Source: Parasponia andersonii (lineage: Eukaryota > Streptophyta > Magnoliopsida > Rosales > Cannabaceae). Taken from it: a stretch of 64,000 nucleotides of DNA. Each line of letters starts with the position of its first letter. The first letter of the stretch is position 1. Position numbers and translations under genes: made by a program. Shown here piece by piece: positions 45,701 to 55,900 of the stretch. The notes beneath the pieces were generated by a model, which was not told the origin of the DNA, did no database searches, and saw only the letters and a program-made list of their open reading frames with translations. Location of the stretch: assembly GCA_002914805.1 (NCBI GenBank), contig JXTB01000714.1, positions 1 to 64,000 of the forward strand, in the 5' to 3' direction.

Positions 45701-46628
45701 AAGAAATGTGACAAGTGCCAGAGGTTCGCCCCTGTGAAGCGCTAACCCGCGGAGGAACTCCGTTCGAACATAACTCCTTGGCCTTTTGCTAAATGGGGTC
45801 TGGACATCATCGGAGAACTCCCCAGAAGTCCAAGAGGAAAAAGGTATGTCCTGCTAGCCACTGATTATTTCAGCAAATGGGTAGAAGCTGAAGCCTACGT
45901 AACCGTCAACAAGGCAGACATGATTAACTTCATTTGGAAAAACATAATCTACTGGTACGGGATCCCGAAAGAGATACACACTGATTATGGCATGCAGTTT
46001 CAGAACATGAAGCTAAAGGAGCTGTGTGAGTTGTATAATATAAGTCTCAGCTTCTCATCTGTAAATTACCCTCAGGGGAATGGCCAAGCAGAATCAACGA
46101 ACAAGGCCATATTCAGCAATATAACAAAAAACTTGTAGGAGGCCAAAGAAGAGTGGTTAGAAGAGCTACCAGCCGTCGTGTGGGCCCATCGAATCACAGA
46201 GCGGAGGTCATGGGAAAGAACGCTTTTCGCCATGATCTATAGGTCAGAGGCTGGGATCCCGACCGAGATTGGCCTCCCGACCCTTCGCTCTGAAGTGGTA
46301 AGATGCCTCACTGAACAAGCAGCAGCTAAGCCATAACACAGACCTCCTAGAAGAAGCAAGGGACATGGCCCTGGTCCACTTGGCCTCGTATCACCAGCAG
46401 GCCAATTCCTATTATGCGAAGAAGGTTAGCACTTGTCGATTTAACGCTGGAGACTGGGTCTTCAGAGTCAGGACAGGAAACTCCTCGAAGCTGGACTCTA
46501 ACTGGATCGGGCCCTATGAGGTGATCAAGGCGCTCGACAATGGTGCGTACGTCCTGAAAGAACTCAAGATTGGGAAGAGCCTGCCAAACACGTGGAACGC
46601 TCAACACCTGAAGAAGTATTACGTGTGA
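42749..46628 (+). pseudogene. pol of the second Tat element (broken)
   Basis: The protease (42840-43200) has LPHNDPLVIKLQ and VLIDGRSNVDVLF, with Arg at a Gly position of the active-site loop. RT (43430-44250) has CIDFTNLNKACLKDSFPLPR, SFLDAYFGYNQI and MPFGLKNAGA; a frameshift near 44030 puts the catalytic YIDDMVVKS in another frame, and a short deletion removes residues after YNQIQI. RNase H regions follow at 44500-44860 (FYTSRMLLDAETRYS, VYTDFP) and 44910-45290 (LYTDRSTNASGSG, NNEAEYEAL, KTDSQLIVGQV). Integrase spans 45533-46628 with IHEG, NHSS, CDKC, GLDIIG, HTDYGMQF and GQAES, a stop at 46136-46138, and a C-terminal part ending NTWNAQHLKKYYV. Confidence 0.88.
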
Positions 46629-46782
46629 GATGCGTGTAAATGTTGTAAGACACATGTGAATGCATGTATTATTAAACAGCTTAATTCCAAAATAGGTGAG
46701 GGTTCCCACTCCACGGATTTATGCTTTGGATTGCTATTAAAAGGGTCTGCCCACAGTGCCAGATCCCGCGGGCCATTCGCGC

Positions 46783-48070
46783 AAAAGATCGTACTATGGA
46801 AATCATATCGTGCAATAAAATGATTGCCGATGGCCCAAGAAAACATACGAAGAGGAAAGAGCTGTGCAGTAAAATGCTTACTAGTAGACCTCATAAAAAT
46901 CATACTACGGGGGTCACGTCGCTTGCCGACGACCCGAGAAAATGTACAAAGAGGAAAGAGTTGCGCAACCAAAAACTTGCCAGCAGACATCGAAAACGAT
47001 CGTACTGCGGGGATCACGTCGCTTGCCGACGACCTAAGAAAACATACGAAGAGGAAAAGAGCTGCGTAACCAAAAACTTGCCAGCAGACCTCATAAAAAT
47101 TGTACTGCGGGGATCACGTCACTTGCTGACGACCCGAGAAAACATACGAAGAGGAAAGAGCTGCGCAACCAAAAACTTGCCAGCACACCTCGAAAATGAA
47201 CGTATTGCAGGGATCACGTCACTTGCTAATGACCCGAGAAAACGTACGAAGAGTAAAAGTGCTGCGCAACCAAAAACTTGCCAGCAGACCTCATAAAAAT
47301 CATACTGCGGGGGTCACGTCGCTTGTCGACGACCCGAGAAAATGTACGAAGAGGAAAGAGTTGCACAACCAAAAACTTGCCAGCAGACCTTATAAAAATC
47401 GTATTGCGGGGATCACGTCGCTTGCCGACGATCCGAGAAAATGTATGAAGAGGAAAGAGCTGCACAACCAAAAACTTGCCAGCAGACCTCGAAAACAATC
47501 GTACTGCGGGGATCACGTCGCTTGCCGATGACCCGAGAAAACGTACGAAGAGGAAAGAGTTGCGCAACCAAAAACTTGCCAGCAGACCTCATAAAAATCG
47601 TACCGCAGAGATCACGTCGCTCGTCGAAGACCCGAGAAAACATACGAAGAGGAAAGAGCTGCGCAACCAAAAACTTGCCAGCAGATCTCGAAAACAATTG
47701 TACTGCAGGGATCACGTTGCTTGCCGACGACCCGAGAAGACGTACGACGAGGATTGAGCTGCGTAGTAAAATGCTTACCAGCATACCTCGACGAAGATCG
47801 TACTATAGGAAACACATCATGCAATAGAGTGCTTGCCGATGGTCCGGGAAAATGCACGAAGAGGATCGGGCTGTGCAGTCAACTACTTGCTAGCAGACCT
47901 CGGTAAGGATCGCACTATAGGAATCACCTCACGCAATAAAATAATTGCCGATGGCCCGAGAAAACACGCTGAGGGGATTGATCTGCGTAATAAAACATTT
48001 GCCAATAGACATTGCCAAGAATTACGCCACGGGGATCACGTCGCTTGTCGACGACCTGAGAGGACATACC
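46783..48070 (+). repeat. tandem array, about 13 units of roughly 99 bp
   Basis: Units repeat a core with GATCACGTCGCTTGCCGACG, then ACCCGAGAAAAC, GAAGAGGAAAGAGCTGCGC and AACCAAAAACTTGCCAGCAG. Spacing of the GAAGAGGAAAGAG element (about 46850, 46951, 47046, 47148, 47247, 47349, 47446, 47547, 47646, 47745, 47847) is 95-102 bp. The outer units are more diverged. Each unit has a short perfect stem CGTCG-CTTGC-CGACG. It lies between the integrase stop and the antisense ORF remnant, the place where Tat elements often carry tandem repeats. Because the period is close to 99 it keeps spurious frames open on both strands. Confidence 0.9.
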
Positions 48071-48104
48071 TGCGGGGTGGGGGAGATTTGAGCGATGAGA
48101 CCCC

Positions 48105-48335
48105 CCCAGAGAGCACTTAAGCTAAGCATGAGCCAAAGGAAAAAGGGGTCAAGGTCTACCCATTGGAAGCAGACCCTCCCTAAGGGGCACCTCAGCTACG
48201 CACAAGCCAAAGGCAAACGGGACCAAGGTCTACCCGTTGGAAGTATACCCTCACCAGAGAGCGCCTTTGCTACGTATGGGCAGGAAGTGAACGGGACCAA
48301 GACCTACCCATTGGAAGTAGGTCCGGGCAAGACTA
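48105..48335 (+). repeat. three diverged units of about 75-80 bp
   Basis: The phrase GGxxCAAGxxCTACCC(A/G)TTGGAAG occurs at about 48147-48169, 48219-48242 and 48295-48319, each preceded by an AGC.AAGG-like stretch. It is a second, shorter tandem set next to the 99-bp array. Confidence 0.7.
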
Positions 48336-49005
48336 AGCGCAAAAGCAGAAATTATAACCAAATTTTATTTATTATTGCTTAGATTACAAGATGCGTGGTC
48401 GACACAGACGCAGACCCAGTGTCTCTATTTGTAAAGAGCAGGTCTCGGGGAGACTCGCAAGGACACGTCGGAGTGGTAATGCCCTGTTCGCTCCCGAAAA
48501 GAGCCAAGTCCAGGCCTTCTCCTCTGAAGTGACGGGTCCAAACAGTTGTCGATCAATCCTTGGAGTTGGTTCCTGGCGCGTTCCCATTTAGGGTCGGAGA
48601 AATCCAGCCATATGCGCGGATCATATTCTGCTAAGATGAGTCATAACGAAAGTTATACATCCTCAAAGTCGGGCGAGCCGGAACTCACATCCTGATCTTT
48701 AGAGCTGACCTCATCGGTCATAGTATAAGAGGAATTCGTTAGTAACTCTGAATCATATACGATTGGGCCAGGCCCGGAAGTCGGGCAGACCGTCGACAAA
48801 GGAATGGCATCGTATACGATGCCTGACCCTGACCACGAATGCAAGCAACAAAAATAATATAATAATGAATATAATAGATAACACAGAATAAGCGTGAGAA
48901 GAATACACCGTTTTATTATTTAAACAGTTGCTTGCAACATGGGTCAGCTCTACACGGAGTGGTCAGCACTTAACAAATGTACAAAAGAGTGAGAGTTCCT
49001 AGTTA
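48336..49005. other. second Tat element, non-coding stretch before the antisense remnant
   Basis: Part of the retroelement with no domain that I recognise. Short minus-strand open frames (48384-48587, 48653-48844) could be decayed downstream sequence of the antisense gene. Confidence 0.45.
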
Positions 49006-49515
49006 CCTCCAGGGAGGGAAGCGACGCCAGCTTCGACGCTTGGACCAGCTGCAGCGGAATCAGAATCGTCACTAGACAAGACGACCGCGCTTGACCTTCC
49101 GCCCGTCAAGGCGCCTTCACCAGGCTGATCCCCAGAGACTTCCGTAGCTTATTCTGGCGGACCCGGAGCGGGGACAATCTCCTTGGCGATAGAAGCAGAT
49201 GTAGAGGGTCTATATTTATCTTCATCGAGCATCTTTAACACATCAACAGGGTATATGATATTAATCTCGTCCCCTAACTGTTACATATAGTACCTGACAG
49301 AATAATGGTCCCTCTCGTTGCCTTTTTGCTCATCAAACTGGTCTGGCATTACTAGCTCTGCGTAGCCTTCGAATTCCCTGTTCTCCAAGCCAGACCTGTA
49401 GCTCTCTGCAGAAAGGACATCCACCTACCTCTGGAACCTTGTCTTCAGCTTCTCCGCGTCTGCTAATCTATCCCTCAGCACAGCTAGCCTCAGCTCCGCT
49501 TACCGCTGCGATATT
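49006..49515 (-). pseudogene. C-terminal remnant of the antisense ORF of the second Tat element
   Basis: On the minus strand a mostly open frame with a few stops reads a charged, coiled-coil-like part (AELRLAVLRDRLADAEKLKTRF, SAESYRSGLENREFEGYAELV), then INIIYPVDVLKMLDEDKY, then an acidic Ser-rich tail (SSAVVLSSDDSDSAAAGPSV) and a stop near 49006. This is the layout of the end of the antisense gene at 33613-36131 (coiled coil plus Ser/Asp tail), though the sequences differ. The upstream part is lost at the truncation near 49515. Confidence 0.6.
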
Positions 49516-49882
49516 GAGATCTTAGTATTATCCTAAATATTTTCCTAGAATTTTATTTTACCCATTGTAAAAGCTGTTTCTTTTTAAAAGAGATTTTGAT
49601 TTTATTTTTAATTTTAATTATTTAGAAAGGTGTGTGAAGGAATACTTTTTAAAAAAATATGTATTTAAAAGTAATTTTATTAAAGGCCATTTTGGCAATA
49701 AAAAAATTAAAATGAAGGTGATGAAACGGATAGAGGATGTTAATAGACCTATTATTTTGGGCATAATCATTGTAATAATTAGTTTCATGTCTATTACATA
49801 TTAACAGCCGCAACCAAATGCACAAAAATTCTCTAGTTAATTAGACGACATTTAAAAGATGGGAATTAAAGCCCAAGAATTA
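49516..49882. other. AT-rich DNA after the truncated retroelement
   Basis: Unrelated AT-rich sequence begins abruptly at about 49515. No gene is recognised. The last eight bases (49875-49882) are the left target duplication of the hAT-like element. Confidence 0.5.
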
Positions 49883-50640
49883 GTAGGAGTGCGCAATGGG
49901 TGAATTAGGCAGCTAACAGGCAAATTGAAAGGTTTTTTTTTTTTTTTTTCTACGTGGTTTTGAAAATATTTAACCTATAACTACCCAACTAAGTTGTGGG
50001 TTGGGTGGTTTTTAGTCCACATATTTTGGACAATTTTGACAGTTTATTGGACGGGTTGGTTAACTAAAATACATAATTCTGTATATTATGAATGTAAAAA
50101 ATCTTTATTAAAAAATTTTGAAAACACCTTAATTATCTCTTAATAAGTTCTTAACGTATTATGTCATATAAACTTATTAAACTTCTTAAAATATTATGTC
50201 ATATAAACTATTAAAGTTGAGAATATTTGTGTTTAGTAAAATCTATTTATCTAAAATTGGACAAGAAAACATATATAATATTAATGGAAATATACTTAGG
50301 TGAGAGTGTGATAGATATATAGTTAATGTTAAATGCTACAACTTCAAATAAATAAAGATTTATGTTAAAAACTCTTAATAGAATGTCGACAAATAATTAT
50401 ATAATGGTTAAATTAAATTTCAATTTTCATACACTATACTATATAAAAATGTATATTATAATTAGGAGATCATGGCAGTTTTATTAGTTAGTTTGACAGT
50501 TTTGTTGGGCGAGTTTGGCAGATTTGGCAGTTTTGTATTTTGGTAGTTTGAAAAATGTATAACTCATAACAACCAAACTCGCAATTTTATGGGGGCGAAC
50601 TAGTAGGCAGTACGAGTTAGTAAATTTTATATTCACCCTT
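49883..50640. mobile_element. non-autonomous hAT-like element (758 bp) with 8-bp target duplication
   Basis: AAGAATTA is present exactly at 49875-49882 and 50641-50648, the 8-bp duplication typical of hAT transposons. The ends GTAGGAGTG (left) and AAGGGTG (right, reverse complement) share the A.GGxGTG form of hAT termini. The interior is AT-rich with no transposase and contains poly-T (49935-49950). Confidence 0.72.
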
Positions 50641-50814
50641 AAGAATTAATACCATGAGTATAAATTTGGCGCATACTTATGTCCCAAGTCAGAACTACCT
50701 ACTTTTATTTGAGAATTATCTAATATTGAATATTTATAGTTGACGGTTGCACCTCATATATTAGTACATTACGTAACAATACTGTTGTTATCTCACATTA
50801 TTATTATTAAAAAA

Positions 50815-52015
50815 AAGATTATTTTTAGCCTTTTAGCAAAAAAAACCTACATCTTTCCATTAATATCAAATAAAATATAATATATGTATTTTTCTATCAA
50901 ATCTCAGTGATTGCACATATTCGATCAAAATTGGAGTTTAAATTGTTATAAAAACATTTTTATTCTTTAAAATTCTCCGTTAGTATCCATAGAAATAGCT
51001 AAAAAATAATAATTTAAACTAGTGAATGATCTATAACCTCTTAGAAATTCAACTGTAATAGCATTCAAACACTCAAAAATTATTTTTCTGAATTCAATTA
51101 GCTGATTTCAAAATTATTCGTCTTCAATAATTTTAATTATACGTGTGGATCTGATGAGATTTGATAGAAAAATACAAATAGAATATTTATTTGATATTAG
51201 GCAAAAAGTGTGAACTTTGTTTTGTAAAAAACACTAAAAGTAATAGTTTTTATTTTATTGTCTTTTACTATTATTATTTTTTGGGATAATATCATTTAAA
51301 AAAAACTACTACTTTAAGCCTTTTTATAAAAACAATATCCATATCTTTTCATTAATATCAAATAAAACTTTTTATTTGTGCTTTTTTTATCAAATCTTAC
51401 AGGATTCATATGTACAGTCAAAATTTAACTTTAAAATTATTACAGAAACATCTTTATTCTTTAAAATTATCTTTTAGCATCCACACAAATAGTTGAAAGA
51501 CAATCATCTAGACCAAAAAATTATCTATAATCTCTTAGAAATCCAATAATAATAACTTTCAAATACACAAAACTTAGTTTTATTTTTAATTTTTTTTATC
51601 TAGTTTCAAAAGTTAAAAATATTTGTTTTTAATAATATTAACTCTAATTTTAATTACATACGTAGATTTGGTAATATTTAATATAAAAATATAAATAAAA
51701 AATTTTAACTCTAGAAATTTTTAATATATTAATGAGAGATGTTCACATCTTTTAATTTGTTCATAGTACAAATATAAAGAAAACAAAGGCTGGAAGTATT
51801 AATTTATAGAAATCGTAAATATCAACATATTAATTTATAGAATTCAAAAATGAGGTAATTAATTTGTAAAATTCTAAAATTTATGATATTATTTTGTAAA
51901 AATTTAAAAATAAGATTATTATTTTATAAACATTCAAAAATCATGATTTTTTTTTACTAAAAAATTAAAATTCAAGATATTTATACGTAATTAATCTTTT
52001 GCTAAAAGCCCAAAT
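50815..52015. repeat. AT-rich composite of two related palindromic (MITE-like) units
   Basis: Two diverged direct copies (about 50820-51225 and 51300-51720) share phrases such as CATTAATATCAAATAAAA, TTTATTCTTTAAAATT and TCTTAGAAAT.CAA. In the first copy the left arm with AATATCAAATAAA and TTTTTCTATCAAATCTCA recurs inverted at its right end (about 51146-51205), making long terminal inverted repeats. An outer inverted pair, (T)AGCCTTTTAGCAAAA at about 50828 and TTTTGCTAAAAGCCC at 51996-52010, brackets both. No coding capacity. Confidence 0.55.
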
Positions 52016-52961
52016 ACGTATTTTGTACTTTATTGTATCACCTCGTTACTTAAGTATAAATATGCCCAAATAATTAATTTTATCCCAAAAAAAAAATGAA
52101 AAATGGTCCATTCAAACAAAGAAGAAACTAAATAAATAAGAAATGGGGCAATTTGAGAGGCATTTATAATTTTTTTTTTTTTCCTTAAAGCATTTATAAA
52201 ACTTTTGAATTATATAAACGGTAAAATGAGACAAACATTGGTGTGGTAACATTCGTCCAAAAAAAAAGTGCGGTAACATTTGAATGAGTCGAACTTAGTC
52301 GGTAAACTGTGTCGTACTCGGTACTCCTATCTTAGACCCGGTTGGGCTAACAAGATTTCCGGACAAACAAACAATCACGCACGTGGATTTTTGATTGCGT
52401 GGTCAGAGCTGGCCCACAGTCATCAGATCCGACGGTCAAGGTATCGCCGTCAGAGCATCCTAGGGTTTACCCTCAAATTAACTCTCTCTCACAGCTTACA
52501 ATCCACCTTTTTAGTCCAGCTTCAGCTGCCCACTTCAACTTCATTTCTTTCAATTCCTTATCAGATTATCTCTAGCCTCACGCGCCGCCGCCAATACCGG
52601 CGGCACCGCCTCCCTCCGTCGGCTTTTCCGACCATTTATCCCTCTACACCCTTCCCTCTCCTCCACTATCCACTGACCCAGAAAATTTAAAAAAAAAAAT
52701 TAAAAAGAAAAAGGAAAAAGAAAATCTTTTTCATTATCTCGGTCAGTCTTTTTATCGAACAGTTGGTGTGCGTTCTTCTATATCTAGGTTATCATCATCA
52801 TCTACGTTTTCGTCTTTTGAGTTCTTCCTAGGGTTTGATTCTGAATAATAAGAGGAGAGGGAAGAAGGAAAAAAAAACAAAAAAAAGTTGAAAAAAGTTT
52901 TGAAAAAAGAAGAGAGAAGCTTGAGTTGTTATTGTTGTGTGTGGCTTGTTTTTGAGTTGAG
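52016..52961 (+). promoter_or_regulatory. promoter and 5' leader region of the PABP gene
   Basis: The region has TGGGCT at 52343-52348, GGCCCA (TGGGCC inverted) at 52411-52416, and TAGGGTTT telo-boxes at 52461-52468 and 52829-52836. Site II (TGGGCY) plus telo-box pairs are known in promoters of plant translation-machinery genes. The stretch from about 52480 to 52961 is CT-rich and then A/G-rich and is probably mostly 5' leader. The transcription start is not determined. An open frame at 52280-52690 is not taken as coding. Confidence 0.6.
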
Positions 52962-55900
52962 ATGGCCCAGGTTCAGCTTCAGCTTCAGCCTCAGAATGCG
53001 GTTCCCGGAGCTAACCCAGGTGCGGCCAATGGCGGGGCCAACCAGAATTTCGTGACGACGTCACTCTATGTGGGAGATCTCGACCAGAATATCACGGATG
53101 CGCAGCTCTATGACCTGTTTAACCAGATGGGTCAGGTGGTTTCAGTTAGGGTTTGCAGGGACTTGAGCACCCGGAGATCGCTTGGTTATGGATATGTCAA
53201 TTATAGCAACCCCCAAGACGGTTAGTCCTCAAATTCATTATTTTTTTTTTTTCCTGGGTATAAAAGGTTTTGTATTTCATATTTCCAAAAAATTTCCGTT
53301 ATAGTGAACAAATTGTTATTTCTTATGTAGTATTTTAGTATGAAGGTTCCTTTACCATGAAGGTTTTGTTGTTGTGTAAACGATTTAGACGCCATTGTAG
53401 ATTTGTGATAGGACTTGAATTTTTATTGTACTAAATGAATAACTATAGACCCACTGATTGGAGAAAGGGGAATTCTTTTTAAGGTTTTTTTTTCGTATTC
53501 TTTATTATTCTTTTTGGGTACAACTACAAAAATGGGGAAAAAATACGCGAGTATCAGTTGCATCCTATGATGAAGAATTGGTTAGTTCACGTATTTGTGT
53601 TTTCGAACGAACGCCCTAGCTTATTCGCTGGTCTTGGTGGGATGGATAAGGGAATGATTTGTGTGGTGATGGAGCTTATGGGCAGAATGCTTATTGAAGA
53701 TTTCTAAGTTTGTAGTTTGGTTTTTTGGGTGGAACTCGATAGAGCTTGTGACATTCAGATTTTCCTTTGCTTCTCTTGTTCTATCCCTATTCCTTATCTA
53801 ATTGTTTAGCCAAACCAAGTATTTGCTAAGTGGATGTACGAGAGTGATTTACTATTATTTGAAGATGTACTGTATAATCAAGAACTTAATTTTCCAAATT
53901 TTAAGTACTTGGAATTATGACTAATTTTGTAAACTATTTTTGGACATTTGGACACAATTTTCTTAAACTCATTTTATCTAGATTAATGGTTTATTAACTA
54001 AGTTTCTAAACCAACTAGGTTTTTCTTAAACACCGGTAGATGTTTTCTTTAAATGGACCAACCTAATGAGGGATTTCTTTAGTATGAAACTTAAATTGTT
54101 TTGAGGACCGATATGTTAAAATTCAAGTACTGGATTTATCCTGAATTTTGTAAACTTTCTATTGACCTATATTTTCATTTAAAATTACTAAATGTCACGG
54201 CTTTGGATTCTCGGTTAGGACGTCAATCTTGAGTAATGTAGATTTGCATTTTCTTTTCTTGTCAGACATGCACTTTAAGGCTGTGCTCTATTCTGGCTGG
54301 TGTTTGAATTTAGAAGAAACTACGTCTTGAAACTTATCGTCATTCTTGGCTGTAGAGATGTTAAGGATTTGGACTTCTGGATACTTAAGCGTTGTATATT
54401 TTCTTCTCTCGTGGTTTTTAGAATTAGACAGATCGGCAGATTCCAGAAAGGAAAATGCATGTTGAACTGTCTTGGTGCTGTGGATAACGTAAAACTTTCT
54501 TCTTAACGTTGTATTCTCCTTTGGTAAAATTATTACCCTTTTCTCGAACATAAACAATTATTTAAGGAAAAGAGGTGGGGAGGTGGGCTAGCTGTAATTG
54601 GCTTGCTATCAAGTAAAATTAAGTTTAATAATCATTCATCCAATGAACTTTTTTCCCCCCTTTTAGCTTTTGGTTGCAGAAAAAGCATAGTGAGAGTAAG
54701 ACTTGAAACATAGCCATCCCTATTCCCTGTTTGGCATTGGTTAGCCTAAGCTCTAAGCAAGTTATCATTCGTTGAAAGACAGCTTCTGAATTAGATGAGT
54801 TAGCGTCGATTTTCCGCTCATATAATGATTGTTGGTATGAATTTTCCAAAAAGGTTAACGCAATTTGCAGCAAATTCTTTGTAGTGAATATCTAGATACA
54901 GGGGGAATGGAAATATGGAATAGACACCTGTTATGGAGAAGATATCTATCATATCTTTCCCCCACTTTTTTTCTGTTGTTTCTCCTTCTTTCTAGTAAAT
55001 TTAGTTAAATTGATGACAGCTGCAAGGGCTTTGGATTTGCTGAACTTCACTCCTCTGAATGGAAGGCCAATTAGGATTATGTACTCGCACCGTGATCCTA
55101 GTATTCGCAAAAGTGGGGCTGGAAATATATTCATTAAGGTATTTCTTCCTTTAGTCATGTCTTTTGCTGCATCCTGCAACTTTCATCTGTATAAAGTCTT
55201 GTTTGCTTCATTATCTTTATTCTCTTGCTGTGACTAACTTTTCTTTTTTCACTCTCAGAATTTGGACAAGGGCATTGATCACAAAGCACTTCTTGATACA
55301 TTTTCAGCATTTGGGAACATCTTTTCTTGTAAGGTAGCTACAGACTCATCTGGCCAGTCAAAAGGCTATGGCTTTGTCCAGTTTGACAATGAGGAATCTG
55401 CCCTAAAAGCTATAGAGAAGTTGAATGGAATGCTTTTAAATGATAAGCAAGTTTTTGTGGGTCCCTTCCTTCGCAAGCAAGAAAGAGAGAGTGCCACCGA
55501 TAAGTCAAAGTTCAACAATGTTTTTGTGAAGAATCTCTCTGAATCAACAAATGAGGAAGACTTGAGTAGAATATTCGGTGAGTTTGGAGAACTTACTAGT
55601 GTGGTGGTGATGAGGGATGCAGATGGGAAATCGAGGTGCTTCGGGTTTGTCAACTTTGAGAATGTAGATGATGCTGCGAGAGCTGTTGAGTCTTTGAATG
55701 GGAAGAAATTTGACGACAAGGAATGGTTTGTTGGTAAAGCCCAGAAGAAATCTGAAAGGGAAGTTGAATTGAAACTCAAATTTGAACAGAGTATGAAAGA
55801 GGCAGCTGACAAATATCAAGGTGCAAACTTGTATATTAAAAATTTAGATGATTCCATCAGTGATGAGAAACTTAAAGAGCTATTCTCCCAATATGGCACA

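Larger units (their letters stand above)
40252..49515 (+). mobile_element. second Ty3/gypsy Tat-lineage element, 3'-truncated
   Basis: It has a probable 5' LTR (40252-41048), a primer site (41050 on), gag, protease, RT, two RNase H regions and integrase in Tat order, then a long tandem array and the tail of an antisense ORF. The sequence changes abruptly at about 49515 to AT-rich unrelated DNA, so the rest of the antisense gene and the 3' LTR are missing. It is more GC-rich than its surroundings and differs clearly from the element at 21943-37389, so it is a separate family of the same lineage. Many stops and frameshifts are present. Confidence 0.88.

Noticed and set aside
46721..47906. Overlapping open frames with Lys/Arg-rich 33-residue repeats in many frames
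   Set aside because: They come from the near-99-bp tandem array, which keeps several frames open on both strands. There is no start context or domain.
46783..48070. CRISPR-like array
   Set aside because: Units are adjacent diverged repeats without unique spacers, inside a plant retrotransposon.
52280..52690. 136-codon plus-strand frame upstream of PABP
   Set aside because: Low-complexity Ser/Thr/Pro/Leu sequence across the promoter and leader, including the telo-box. No domain is seen.
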